64,000 nt of DNA from Rhyzopertha dominica (Eukaryota; Arthropoda; Insecta; Coleoptera; Bostrichidae), in contig QCXZ01000137.1 of NCBI GenBank assembly GCA_025024175.1, positions 76,508,680 to 76,572,679 of the forward strand. The letters are read 5' to 3'. Positions 48,162 to 58,899 of the stretch are shown piece by piece. The translations under genes were made by a program, and so were the position numbers. The first letter of the stretch is position 1; each line of letters starts with the position of its first letter. The notes under the pieces were generated by a model, which ran no database searches, was not told the origin of the DNA, and worked only from the letters and a program-made list of their open reading frames with translations.

Positions 48162-48649
48162 TATAAAGCAGTTCCATACGGTCGTTTATTACGCTTTTTT
48201 GAAAATATGCTTTCTAACCGAAGATTTAGAGTATTCATGGGTGAACAGAACAGCAAATGGAGGTATGTTATAAATTGATTATTTTTAAGGCTCCGTTTTA
48301 GCTCCATTACTCTTTAATTTATACACAAGTAATAATTTATAAATTATACCTTATAAGGTATTAGAAGGGGCATTACCTGGTACTATTAAATCTACACCTT
48401 TACCTTGGCTGCCTGTTTTAGCGAATATCATTCCTCCAATTAAAGGACGTCAACATGCACTCAAAAAAGAACTCCTCACCATGATATGCTTAATCCATAT
48501 CCAATATCAAAAGATCTGTAGAATGTACCTCCTTCTTGAAAGCCAATTTGGAAAAAGGATATTCTTCGAGAACCTTTTTCTATTAATGAGCTTTGGAGGA
48601 TATCTTGGACAATGGAAATTCACTTTTTAACCACAATTTAATTACTCAA

Positions 48650-51470
48650 CTAACATAAGTACAAGTACCAGGATCTGATTTACTGCGTATTAAAAGGATC
48701 ACATTTGAAAAGTGGACTTCGTTTACGTAGTTAAAAACCTTGAAACTTTGAGATGAATTTCGTATAGGACTGCTTTGATAAAAAATATGGCATGCTATAG
48801 AAACGAGACGGTACAGAACTGCGTTAAAGTAGGTCGAGTAAAGCATTAGCTGCTTAATCTTAATAAAAAAATTCTAAATACCCTTTCGCACGGTACTTGA
48901 GGGTTGCCTGTAGTTACGTCCGAGTATGAAATCAATAATTAGTCTGCGGTAAGCGTCTGTACAAGTACGAAGATGCCTTGTGGGGTCAGGCGGCCACTGA
49001 AGGACTGCTTTGTGCTTGTATACCGCGTTTTAATACTATAAGCCACCCGGTGTCGGAGTTGTAACCATAGCGGTCAGTCTCGCCAACCAGGATTTAATAG
49101 ATGTGGTCTGATAGTTGAGAAGCCCTAGATTAATTTATCGATAAGGGCAGTTCTGTGAGAGAGCGTAATCTGACCGTCAGTATTAAGGGAGATGTTGGGG
49201 CAAAGTTAAATTTTCAATATTCACGTTGTTACGTGTCAAATTGACACTAGAAAAAAAAACTAGTATGCATTGCAACTGGCTCTTGGTAACATTTTTCCGC
49301 GAAACAAAAAAAATGTCAAAATTGACACTAGAAAAAGCGACTTGAGTTCTTGCCCGGATGGTGTAAACATCAACGCTAACTGAATTGCAACCAAGATATC
49401 CAGGGGATATTGTGGAATTCTTCAGTGGACTGAATTCATTGTTAGCGAACTGGAGAAGTAACTGTTGGATTGTTGTTGTTAATTTCTCCTACCGGAAACG
49501 GGATCGTTTGAGCACCATCATAGGCGTGCGATTGTCGTTGAATTTTGATATTGGATTTTATTTGGAAACCCTTAGCGATTAAGGTAACGTTACAAACATT
49601 TTCATTTCATCTTTCTTTCATACCTTGAATGTTGTAGGGTTTTGTGGGACGGGTTAGATAAGCCTACGTGCTTGTTCCCGATATTTTTTTTGATCCTCCT
49701 ATCGATGTCATACTGAATACTGGAAATTGTTACCTGAAAATTTAATAAGGGAAAAGTACTTACCTGTGTCACGCTACGAAGGTGTTTCCTTGTGATTTTC
49801 GAACATTCTCTTGGAAGGAGTCCTGATTAGCTGAAGGATTCGTGAGCAAGGATATTTAGTTGCTAAAGATTGCCGTTAGAATTGTTGTGATTTTCTTTTG
49901 CTTCTTTATTTTGTGATCATTTAAAAAGATCAATCATTTAATCAATTGAAATTGTACCTAGCTTTGATCACTTGTTATACGTTGAATAGTTGCGTTTTTT
50001 TCTTGTCTCTTTTGTTAAACCTCAATATTTTGTGATAGATTCTTGTTTACGCCGACGGGAGCCCATTTCTGTTTATACGATTACTATACGCGTTGTCCTA
50101 ATTAGGCTACAGAACGTTCGCGCTGTTACGTCTGGCCAGTACGAGCATCGCAGCGGCACGTCGCGGATAATTCTGAAATTTCTATTAATATTTTCCTTAT
50201 TAAGCCATCGTTCTTTTTTTTTTGCCTCCCGAGAGCTAGACAAGTCCATATTAATCAGATAAATAATATTTTGACAAGTAAACTAAGCAACGTGTGCAAT
50301 TGGATCCCATTTCTTGTAAATTGCAAATACACATCATCTTGTATATTGACTTAGTGGTATCATTATATACTTTTTTTTATCTGCGTTGTAAATCTTGTAA
50401 AATTGCATTTCATCTAACCTGGTAGGGGTTGAAGCGAGATAGTGTCAAGGCTTGAGAAAGAAAAATTCCATAAACCTACCTGGCGCCCAATTTTAAAAAT
50501 AATAGAAATAGTTAAGACTCTGAAGGGTAAATTTAATTTTTTTTTATAAAGATTTAAGTACCCCGACCCTTCTCCACTGAGTGAGGCCGAGCCCAGGTCT
50601 CGCGACAAGTAAACGCGTAGCAACGTCTAAACAGCGGTATTAAGTGGAAAGAACAATGAAAGCACACCCAAATTGTAATGCGATAGACCTATCAATGTTG
50701 AGTTACACTCATCAGGTTTTGTGTTACATATTTTTTCGTAACTTTTCTGAAGCGATAATACACCCTCCAGAATACAAATATGTGAAGTTCTATACTTTAT
50801 TATCTATATTTTGACTGGTTACCAAACAGAAAATATATTTGATACAATCCGTCTGAGACAAATGCATATACCTTTAAAGACTGTTTTATTAATTTTATTT
50901 TATTTATTTAAAGCAATATTTTTCACTATTTATAGTGTCCTTTAATTAGGAATGAATAAAAAATGAATAAAAGTTGTGCAAAAAACTGCGAATTCCATTT
51001 AATCATTTTTCTCAAATTATTCAAAGACCACAAGACTAGCCCTTTTTCATTCTCGTATTTTGCACTACAAGGCAACGTGTAAATTTTCAGTATAGTTTCG
51101 TTTTTCATGACAAATTTAACGATGTACGGCACAATATGCTTCCTTGCTCTTTTTATAGAAAAGTATGGATGCGCAAACAAAAAATCCGTACTTTTTTTAA
51201 TTAAAACATAATACGCTGTGAAAACCTGTTATTACGGTTTTACATGAAACATATTTTACAAGAAAAATCTTTCACTGTAAAATATTTTTGTGAAATGGGA
51301 ATCCCACGAGACAGTATGTTATATTATTAGAAGAGTATGCTAAAGAAAATGCTACAAAATGCGCCGGGAAGTGCAACATCAAAAAAATAATTGAAAATAG
51401 AAAAAAGAAGGTGGAGTCAGAAGCTATAGGTCGGACAGTCATTAAAAATTAGATCTATAATTTAAAATAC
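48650..51470. other. No recognisable gene
   Basis: Open frames are short and unrecognised (for example 49990-50262 plus, 50926-51180 minus). A less AT-biased stretch at about 48890-49200 and a pair of palindromic direct repeats at 49233-49340 are the only structure seen. Confidence 0.45.
49233..49340. repeat. Paired TGTCAA-TTGACA direct repeats
   Basis: TGTCAAATTGACACTAGAAA (about 49236) recurs as TGTCAAAATTGACACTAGAA (about 49314), roughly 80 bases apart. Each copy contains a small palindrome TGTCAA...TTGACA. This could be a pair of protein-binding sites or a transposon relic. Confidence 0.6.
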
Positions 51471-51484
51471 CACATTCATATATT

Positions 51485-51774
51485 AGAAATTTTCTTAAAG
51501 CAAAATACTTGACTCTTAGAAAACGAAAATCTGCACCCAACTATAGTCAAAAGCAGTTAGAAATGCAAAGAAATAAACTGCGAAAATTGCGTGAAACTCG
51601 TTTGAAACCTTCTAACGATAATTTTGTTATCATCGACGATGACTCTTAGTTCACGTCAGTGATGCAGCGGGAAACAACACCCAATGAAGTAAAATTAAAA
51701 CGTCATGCAAAGTTCCAGAAAAAGGTTTTGGTATGCTCAGCATTCAGTTCAACAATAAGCAGATTTAGTGTAGC
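51485..51774 (+). pseudogene. Tc1/mariner-type transposase remnant (DDES family)
   Basis: One frame covers about 96 codons with a single stop. It reads LRKRKSAPNYSQKQLEMQRN, then NFVIIDDDS with TAG (51647-51649) in place of Tyr of the DDESYF segment. It continues ETTPNEVKLKRHAKFQKKVL, matching the TPxEVKFxxxxKFxxKVLVW stretch. This is the same family as the split gene at 27894-29650. The N-terminal DNA-binding part upstream and the second catalytic Asp downstream cannot be read. No inverted repeats were found. Confidence 0.6.
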
Positions 51775-51779
51775 TTTAA

Positions 51780-52900
51780 ACAGTTAATGACGCATCGTAT
51801 CAAGCTAAGTAATACAATAAAATAGTTCATTCAAGTGAACCTCCGACTTTTCAAATAATTTCTTTTCAAACCAAGTGGTCCGGAAGAAATAGAAAACTAC
51901 TTAAAGTGATGATTTACAAATGAAAAGGAATATAAAGTAACCAAAAAACAACGTATTAATTAAATGGTTAATTACGATACATCGTGATAGTAAAACGCGG
52001 AACCTAGACAATCGCAGAAGAAAAGTTGAATCTGTAAACCACACAAACTGACGGCGCCTGTCGTTAGGCTACCTCCAATACATCTTCCAGAACTATACAC
52101 CTATATCGCAATTTTTTTCTCCAAAGTAATTTCCGAAAGAATAAGTACTGCAAAGCGCATTCTCTACGCTTAAAACGAGAAATGTTTGGCTCAAAATAGC
52201 GCTAATACGTTTATTTGCGACACGGTCGTTTAGAGAAGCGCGGTGCTTAAATGTGACCGCATTACGCCAATTATTTATTATCTCTCCCAGTCTTTTGTTT
52301 TGGGGAGTTGATGTCTAGAAGTTCTGATTAATGAGCGGGCATTTAACTTAGTTAAGTGAAAATTTCTCGAGCCACGAACACAAAGGACAATATTTGTTTG
52401 CGCACGGGTCCTGGTTTTATTAGAGGCAGGTTCTCAAGTAGAAGAGCTAGAAATAATGGTCGTGAAGACCTGAAGCTTTTGGCGAAATAAGGGTAAATCA
52501 GGTTAGAGTTCAATAGTTTTTACATTCAGTCTCTCTTCAGTAGGTGTTCTAAAATTAAAATATGTCTAGTGTAAAAGCGCTGCTACTGTCAACGTCATCA
52601 TTTCAAAGCATTTTTAGCTATACACACTCATCGGTTTCAGTTTTTCTGGAAATAAAAAGTGGACTGCTCTAATGTAGGAATTGCTGAAAAATTAGAACAA
52701 ACCGTCAATGAAACGCATAACCAACATCATTTTTAGCTTCTAGACTGTTCAAATATCTACAGAGTAATTGAAAAAGATGAAAGGTAAACTTCGTCAGTAA
52801 AGAAAAAGATGCCAACCTTCAGTATAGTTGTCACACTTAACCTCATTGGAAGAATTCTGGCGTTTGGGATCGAATGCCATAAAATGGTTGTTATTATTCT
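51780..52900. other. No recognisable gene
   Basis: AT-rich, with a less biased stretch at about 52050-52380. No motif or repeat was recognised. Confidence 0.4.
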
Positions 52901-52904
52901 AATA

Positions 52905-54355
52905 ATAATATTTTAGATGCATGTACTCTTCTAAGTTTGTTTCAAAAAACAAACGTGATTGCTGTCTTTGAGCCTGGGAAGCCTCCAAATGAAGGAAGAA
53001 GTTACTGAGTGTCTGCTGTTAAAGAAATTGCTCTACCAGAGAATATGACCTTTATTGAAGACTCACTTTCGAAGGAACAAGCAGCTATTATGAAGAACAT
53101 AAGTTGCTGTGACCAAGTCTTGGCTCTGACAACACAAACGAAACGAATGAAAACTACGGTAGTGTTCACAGACTCTTCGGCAGCTGATGATACTGTTTGG
53201 AACGATGAATTGATCCTTAAACTATTTATCCAAAAACTGTGAAGCTCATCGAACGCATTCTGTCCCTACGTAAATTCAGAGTGTTTCTGGGAGAGAAAAT
53301 GAACAAATTCTGGATTTTAAATAACGGTGTTCCACAAGGATCGGTTCTGTCGCCTTCTTTTCAACCTTTACATAAGTGACCTTCCAGTACCTCAATCGAG
53401 AAAACTTCTGCACGCAACGCTTCGCAAGACATTTCTGTACTTGAACAAAACCTTTGAAGAGACATCGAGATTATGACTAGCTATTTAAGAACCTGGCGCT
53501 TGTGCCCTAATCTACTGAAGACAGAAGTAACTTGTTTTCATCTGAACAATCATCAAAAGACAGAAAAACTTCAAGTTATGTCAAATAACATAATTTTCAA
53601 ATTCTTCTCGCCCTAAATACGTCTCTAAAGTACAAGAAACATCTAGAAAACATCAGACTAACTAGAAATAACATCCTGCATAAGCTTGCTGGTACAAGTT
53701 GGCGTGCAAAGGCAAGTGTACTACATACTTATGCATTCGCCTTGCTTTATAGCACTGCTGATTACTGCTGTCCTGTCTGGAAAAATAGTCATTACACAGA
53801 AAAAAATTGACACTCAACTAAATACTGTAATGCAACTAGTCACGGAACAATTAAGTCAACTTCATTACCTTGGCTTCCGATTTTCTCAAACATTGCTCCT
53901 CCGGAGATTCGCAGTTTGCTACATATAAAGCTTGGCAAAAATATCAATCAGCTCCTAATAAGTTTCTGATTTCCCGATATCTGCAAGAGCTACCTACAAC
54001 TCGGCTAACTTCTAGAAAACCTCTGTGGACAGAAGATTTCCTTCGTGCTCCTTATACCATTAAAAATGGATGGCGTTCTGTTTGGCAACTTAAGAAAAAT
54101 TATATATTCAATCAGCAGCTTATAGATGATCCTACAAAAAAAGGTGACAAGAACTGACCTCCCGAGTAAGTCTTGGGTCACTCTGAATCGCCTTCGCGCT
54201 GGTCATGGGAAATGCAACTTTTTTCTTAATAAATGGGATCCATCTATCAACCCTTCTTGTGGAGACGCCATCCAAATAATTGAGCATATGGTCAACAGAT
54301 GCCCCCCTACAGCATGGCCTGGTGGTTTTGCGTCAAGATTGGCTTAAGATAATCG
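52905..54355 (+). mobile_element. Jockey-like LINE, 5'-truncated, heavily mutated
   Basis: The same family as 46371-48640. Readable blocks in order are TNVIAVFEPGKPPNEG (about 52953), a degraded RT block SSAADDTVWNDELI (about 53170), NNGVPQGSVLSP (near 53320), LFNLYISDLPVP, LRTWRLCPNLLKTE, GTIKSTSLPWLPIFSNI (about 53843), and the C-terminal WVTLNRLRAGHGKCNFFLNK (about 54174) with a Cys/His-bearing end (54250-54330). The C-terminal domain lost from the 46.4-kb copy is present here. Many frameshifts and stops show an old insertion. The 3' end is not sharply defined. Confidence 0.75.
53009..54347 (+). pseudogene. LINE reverse transcriptase and C-terminal domain
   Basis: The RT is spread over at least five frames. 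The catalytic YADD block is not readable: LPVPQSRKLLHATLRK stands where it should be. The GVPQGSVL block survives near 53325. The last frame (54126-54347) gives TDLPSKSWVTLNRLRAGHGK and ends CPPTAWPGG, as in Jockey-type C-termini with a gag-like Cys/His end. It has no function left. Confidence 0.7.
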
Positions 54356-54359
54356 AGAT

Positions 54360-56460
54360 CTGATTGGAGTTTTTTACACGGTTTTTCTTCAATGCTCTAT
54401 CAAGAATAGATACATACCATACATGTATGTATTGCAAATGCGAGATCTCTTATTTTTTCTTTCAACGCTTTTATAAAAATCGACCGTAGTCGCATAAAAT
54501 TAGTTCTAGTTGAATAAAGTGTTCATGATTATTGAAGTAAAACAATCAAACCATTGTAAAACAGAGGAAAATCGGACATTGTCAAATTCTAAGTATGAAC
54601 AGTGTATTCGAGTGCTATGATTTCGTTCGTATATGCGATCACAGATGCACTGAATACTATGAAATCGCAATACTTATTCATCAGCAGTGGAGCGACAGAC
54701 GGACATAGATATCAGGGAATGCGACTACTGCTTTCACATTTACATGCGTAAACTCCATCAAATATTATTTAATATATAGCACCACAGCGGCTGACATCGT
54801 CGACAACGGGCTATCCATTACTCATATTTATCCCGACCATCAATCATACTAAAACTCCAACGAGAGAACGGCTGCCAGATGTACCGCTAACAATGTCAAC
54901 AATGGAGCCAATGGAAAGTTGTCGATAGTTGTATGTATATTTTACAAACCCCTTTTTTCGGTGCTATTGTGTCTGCAGCATTCTGTTGAAGTGGCTGGAT
55001 ACTTGACACTTCGTGGAATTCCTCCATACATTTTGCATAATATCTAGAGGTAATAGGAAGCATGATTAATATTCATGCAATGCCATTTCTATGATAAATT
55101 AGACCTTTTGCTTTTTATATCAGTTAATCCAAATTCTAAGAAACTCAATAAATGCTAATACTTAGTACACCGAAGTGCGAGCTTGCAGATGATCATTACA
55201 TTTACAAATCTTTTATGCAAATTTATAACGTGCAACATAATTTTATACCAGTGCTCATAAAGTTCATCTCTCCAACATGATTAACTACATTTTCAGGTTG
55301 CAGCCTGGTAGGTCGACGTCCTTAACAGTCTTCGTAATCGCTATTTTGGATGGCAAAGAATTTTGCAGGACCTTTTCAACCTCTTCATTAGTCTTGCTCT
55401 ATTGGGTAGAATTAGGTATTATAACCCAAACCAACGTTCCGAGGTCAGATTTCTGACATCGACTTCTGCTGGAGGATGCATTATTGGAGTTTCAACATTA
55501 ATAGATAGTTAGATAAATGATATCTGAGAAAGATGAGGGGATAATGCAAGCGTTACCAGTCAATGCACAGCAATATAATACTGTAATTTTGTGAAAATTC
55601 GTAAAATAGTCTTGTTTGCACCATTATAGGGGACGCTGCATATATTATGCTGCAATTTATTTGCCACCCTTGCAGAAAAACAAATATTTCAGTATAAGAA
55701 ACACATGAAATCATGTCAGGATTAAAAATCTGATTTTTTGAAGATAACATGATAAATTTTGTAACTTCTGAATGTCACAGCGTAGTCTGTACGTAATTCC
55801 GGATAAGTTCAATTTAAAAATCTAATAGGAAAGAACGGATTCGCTAATCGCCAACAACAGCGGCAGGAAATTACATCTGCTTAGGAAGCTTTCCTCGGGG
55901 GTAGTCCCCAATCTCGTTGACGTGCGTGTAATTAATCACTTCTCCGAGGAAACTCTCAAAAATCCCAGATAGCTACGTCTTTGATCTATTATGTACCCGC
56001 TCTGATTTATTCTCCCTTACAGCTCGCACCAAATTCAAAAGATGATATATAATTGTGTACGCTCACTATAGATAGAATGGATATAAAGAGTTCTCGACGC
56101 CAAAAATAAGAAATCACATTACAGGGGTAATGACATGCTGGGGCAGACCGAAAAAGCGAGCTTGAATATTCCTTTTAGCGGATATTTACAAAGGGAAAAT
56201 GAAAGATAAAAGTGGGTAAGTAAATTTCTTATGATATCTCGATCATATTGTGTATTTAATGTCGCAGTTATATATACAATGGAATTTAATATTTTTTGTT
56301 CAACTTAGCAACGTTTAATATTTATATACCCTACTGCATTTATGAAAAAATACTATAACTTGCTGGCCTAACAGATAGCGCACGTTTTTGATAATTTTAA
56401 TATAAATCATATCGAAATATTTCCGGTATGTTTATTGTTATTTGGGTATTTCAAGTACTA
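54360..56460. other. No recognisable gene
   Basis: AT-rich; a less biased stretch at about 55850-56070 looks like possible conserved non-coding DNA. No open frame with a known motif. Confidence 0.4.
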
Positions 56461-56470
56461 AAATGCATGT

Positions 56471-56574
56471 CTATGCTGTGCTGTCTGCACCTCAACCAAC
56501 TGCAGATAGATCTATTTCGCTGTCATTACAGCTCATCAGTGCTGTTTAGGTCTAGTGCAGACAGCACGGCATAG
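56471..56574. repeat. Hairpin 1: 20-bp inverted repeat
   Basis: CTATGCTGTGCTGTCTGCAC (56471-56490) pairs with GTGCAGACAGCACGGCATAG (56555-56574), with one mismatch and 64 bases between. It lies 38 bases before a second, larger hairpin. Confidence 0.85.
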
Positions 56575-56612
56575 AACTGGTTTTGCCTATATACCAAAGC
56601 AATGGTATGATG

Positions 56613-56721
56613 TAAGTAAGAATTTAGATGGCAATGCCATCTGTCAGCATTATACTAGGTGGCTTTGTCATCATGTCAGTGTAATGCTGACAGATGGCAT
56701 TGCCATCTAAATTCTTACTTA
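56613..56721. repeat. Hairpin 2: perfect 40-bp inverted repeat
   Basis: The 40 bases 56613-56652 (starting TAAGTAAGAATTTAGATGGC) are the exact reverse complement of 56682-56721. With one mismatch the arms extend to 44 bases, leaving a 21-base loop. Each arm contains a small palindrome GATGGCA-A-TGCCATC. Perfect arms of this length imply recent origin or active maintenance. Confidence 0.9.
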
Positions 56722-56729
56722 TTTCAAGT

Positions 56730-57180
56730 ACTAGTTTTATTTCTCATTAAAAGTTTAGTTTAATAATGATCCATGCAAGATTCAAGAAAGTACTTTGGTT
56801 TTTCGTATTATGGCTAATGAACCTTGTATGTCTGCTACTATCCGGCTTGCAGCCATATATCAAAAAACAGTTCAACAAGTTATTTACTAAACACATTTTT
56901 ATTATTGAACCGTTTAAGTAATTTTTGGCGTGCCATTTGTAAGAATTGATATTGGTACTTCATTTGTTAGAATTCTTAACAGAAAGTTAAAAAATTTTTA
57001 CACAGCCTCTTTGTTAGGAAAATTGGATTTGGTCAACACCATTTTTTAATGTACATAATACCTTAGTGGTAGGTTGATTAGATTTTAAGCTAAGTTTGTT
57101 TACAGGAAATTAAGCATCCTCACCACTCCACAAAGTTTCTGTTGTGTCATCAGTACACAAAATACACTCATTTTTTTTAG
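56730..57180. other. No recognisable gene
   Basis: AT-rich spacer between the hairpins and the RT fragment. Confidence 0.5.
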
Positions 57181-57186
57181 AAAAGG

Positions 57187-57450
57187 CTAGAACTCATTAA
57201 TATAAATTACAAATGGTAAGGGTCCAAGGGTCGAGCTTTGTGGAATCTCATGCTTTAATAAAAGTACACTATTAGATGGTGTAGAATTAATTTGGACTTC
57301 CTGCGTTTTGTTTGTTAAAAACATTTTGCAACTTTTAGGGTGAAGATTACAAGTATACATTATACAAGATGTCGTGTGATACACAATCAAGAGCTTTCCA
57401 AAGATTGAGAAAAGAACATGCCGTTTCTTAAAACAAGTGTCTCTGTTGTT
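57187..57450 (-). pseudogene. Reverse transcriptase fragment
   Basis: The minus strand reads FGKALDCVSHDIL (about 57405, matching SKAFDCVSHDIL). After a frame change it continues QINSTPSNSVLLLKHEIPQS, then STLGPLPFVIYINEF at the end (matching [19 protein letters not shown]). These are two adjacent LINE RT blocks at correct spacing. The family differs from the other LINEs here. No other part of the element is visible on either side. Confidence 0.65.
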
Positions 57451-57459
57451 TACAACACG

Positions 57460-57870
57460 GATCTGTACAAAGTCATCTAAATTTTAAAACATACTTCTAG
57501 GGTATATATACGAATCTGTTGCATTTTTGATATCGCCGTGTATATTTCGAACAGCATATAACCTGTCTTAGCCAATAGCATATTGTCTTTTAATTTTCTT
57601 GTCGAAAGCAACAAGTAGGATTGCTAAAAAATTAACATTTGTTAATTGTTTAAGTCACAACTGTCTTTTAACAAAACTGACTTTGTTTGGATAAGATAAC
57701 TAGCATTTTACTGTTTTATCTCGCTATGTTTTTAAAATGTCCTACATGCAGTAAATCTTGTGTACTTGCAAAATGTAGCCAAAATCTATTGTTATAATCT
57801 ACACAGCTTATTTACTACGTTTAGAAAGTAAAATGTATATACAAAAAAATCCTGGTTTTCGGTTTGTTTA
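57460..57870. other. No recognisable gene
   Basis: AT-rich; may contain unreadable remains of the transposase that starts at 58256. Confidence 0.3.
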
Positions 57871-57879
57871 CCTAGGATA

Positions 57880-58256
57880 AATTGAGCAAACTGTAGGCGA
57901 ACTGGTAAATCTTGAGGTAGCAAATTTTGGACAGGAGTATAGTGATATGGATGGAGATTATCCTTCTTTAAAATTCTCCAGATAGACGATTAACTTATTC
58001 CTGTTGTAGCACTTAACCGACGAGTACTGATATCTGGATTTTCCGAAATACGAACTAAAACCTCGTCTTCATAATCGACGTTGATAGTTTTTCTAGCACC
58101 ATTTAGGCTTTTAGGATGAAAACACCCTGTTTCGCCTAGGCGGATGTAAAGTTTGTGATTGGGTTGTCTTCGATTTGGGTATAATTCTAAATACCTTCTG
58201 GCTGCACACAGTCCACTATAATTTGACTGAGTAAAAACACGAATCATATCACGCAT
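57880..58256 (-). pseudogene. Tc1/mariner-type transposase, N-terminal part
   Basis: From ATG 58256 the frame reads MRDMIRVFTQSNYSGLCAAR, RYLELYPNRRQPNH and ISENPDISTRRLSATTGIS, a helix-turn-helix DNA-binding domain. A frameshift at about 57992 is followed by WRILKKDNLHPYHYTPVQNL and LQFAQFIL. This is the family's standard continuation before the catalytic domain, which is not readable. It resembles the transposase at 47042-47980 in architecture (GIS...V.RIL, then LHPYH...VQ.L) but differs in sequence. Confidence 0.75.
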
Positions 58257-58895
58257 TTTGCTGTTAGAAAATTATGTCGTGGCAATTTCTTATTTTAAAA
58301 TTTTTACTACAAATAATACTAAGTACATTAGAAAAATACAATAAACACTTACTTAGTGGCAGTAAAATTGTCAAATATTTTTTACACGAAAAATTGAAAA
58401 AGTGCTGACACAAGCCTACTTGAAAAAAAGTCGAAGTAATAACGGTGGCTTAGGAGTCTTCACACTGAATGTTTAAAATGCAAATAACTCAAAAACTGAT
58501 AATAGAGTTACATGAAATAAACAAGGGTGCCTTTTCTATTGAAAATGGAATTTCGTTTTAGATTTCTAGTCATTTTAGCCATAACTCGTTAGGCAAAAAT
58601 ATATGTTGTAATTTACTTAAGTAACAGGATGTAACTAACTGTATAGATAGTGCCAAATTCACGATTAAATTCGTAATTCTCTTGTCAAAAAAACATAAAG
58701 TTGCCAATTTTCCAGACGATACTGCTTAAAATCACAAAATTATTGAGAAATTTCAAATTAAAATTCCAACTTTGAACACCCTGTATCTCGTAAACCTGCA
58801 ACTATTGCATAAGGAATGTTAAGCAGCTCAATCACCATATTTTGGTGTGTAGTATTTCCAGTTCAGAGATTGCCCATTCTTAATGAATCACCCTG
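57880..58895 (-). mobile_element. Tc1/mariner-like transposon, 5' part only
   Basis: The minus-strand end is at 58895 with CAGGGTGATTCATTAAGAAT, next to TA at 58896-58897. About 640 bases of AT-rich leader follow, then the transposase start at 58256. An internal echo (ACAGGGTGTTCAAAGTTG, near 58785) lies inside the leader. No opposite inverted repeat was found, so the 3' part is lost or has moved. Confidence 0.55.
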
Positions 58896-58899
58896 TATA

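Larger units (their letters stand above)
46371..48640 (+). mobile_element. Jockey-like LINE interrupted by a DNA transposon
   Basis: The left part (46371-46914) reads VELKMALSFVNVRKAAGFDG, RPISLL (about 46657) and VFVDFSAVYEIVWKNGLI (about 46852), the first RT blocks of a Jockey-type LINE. At 46915 a DNA transposon begins. After its end and the TA at 48162-48163 the LINE resumes with MLSNRRFRVFMGEQNSKW (about 48208), then after a deletion GTIKSTPLPWLPVLANI (about 48382) and FSINELWRISW near the end. The catalytic YADD block is missing. A second copy of this family lies at 52.9-54.35 kb in the same orientation. Confidence 0.8.
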
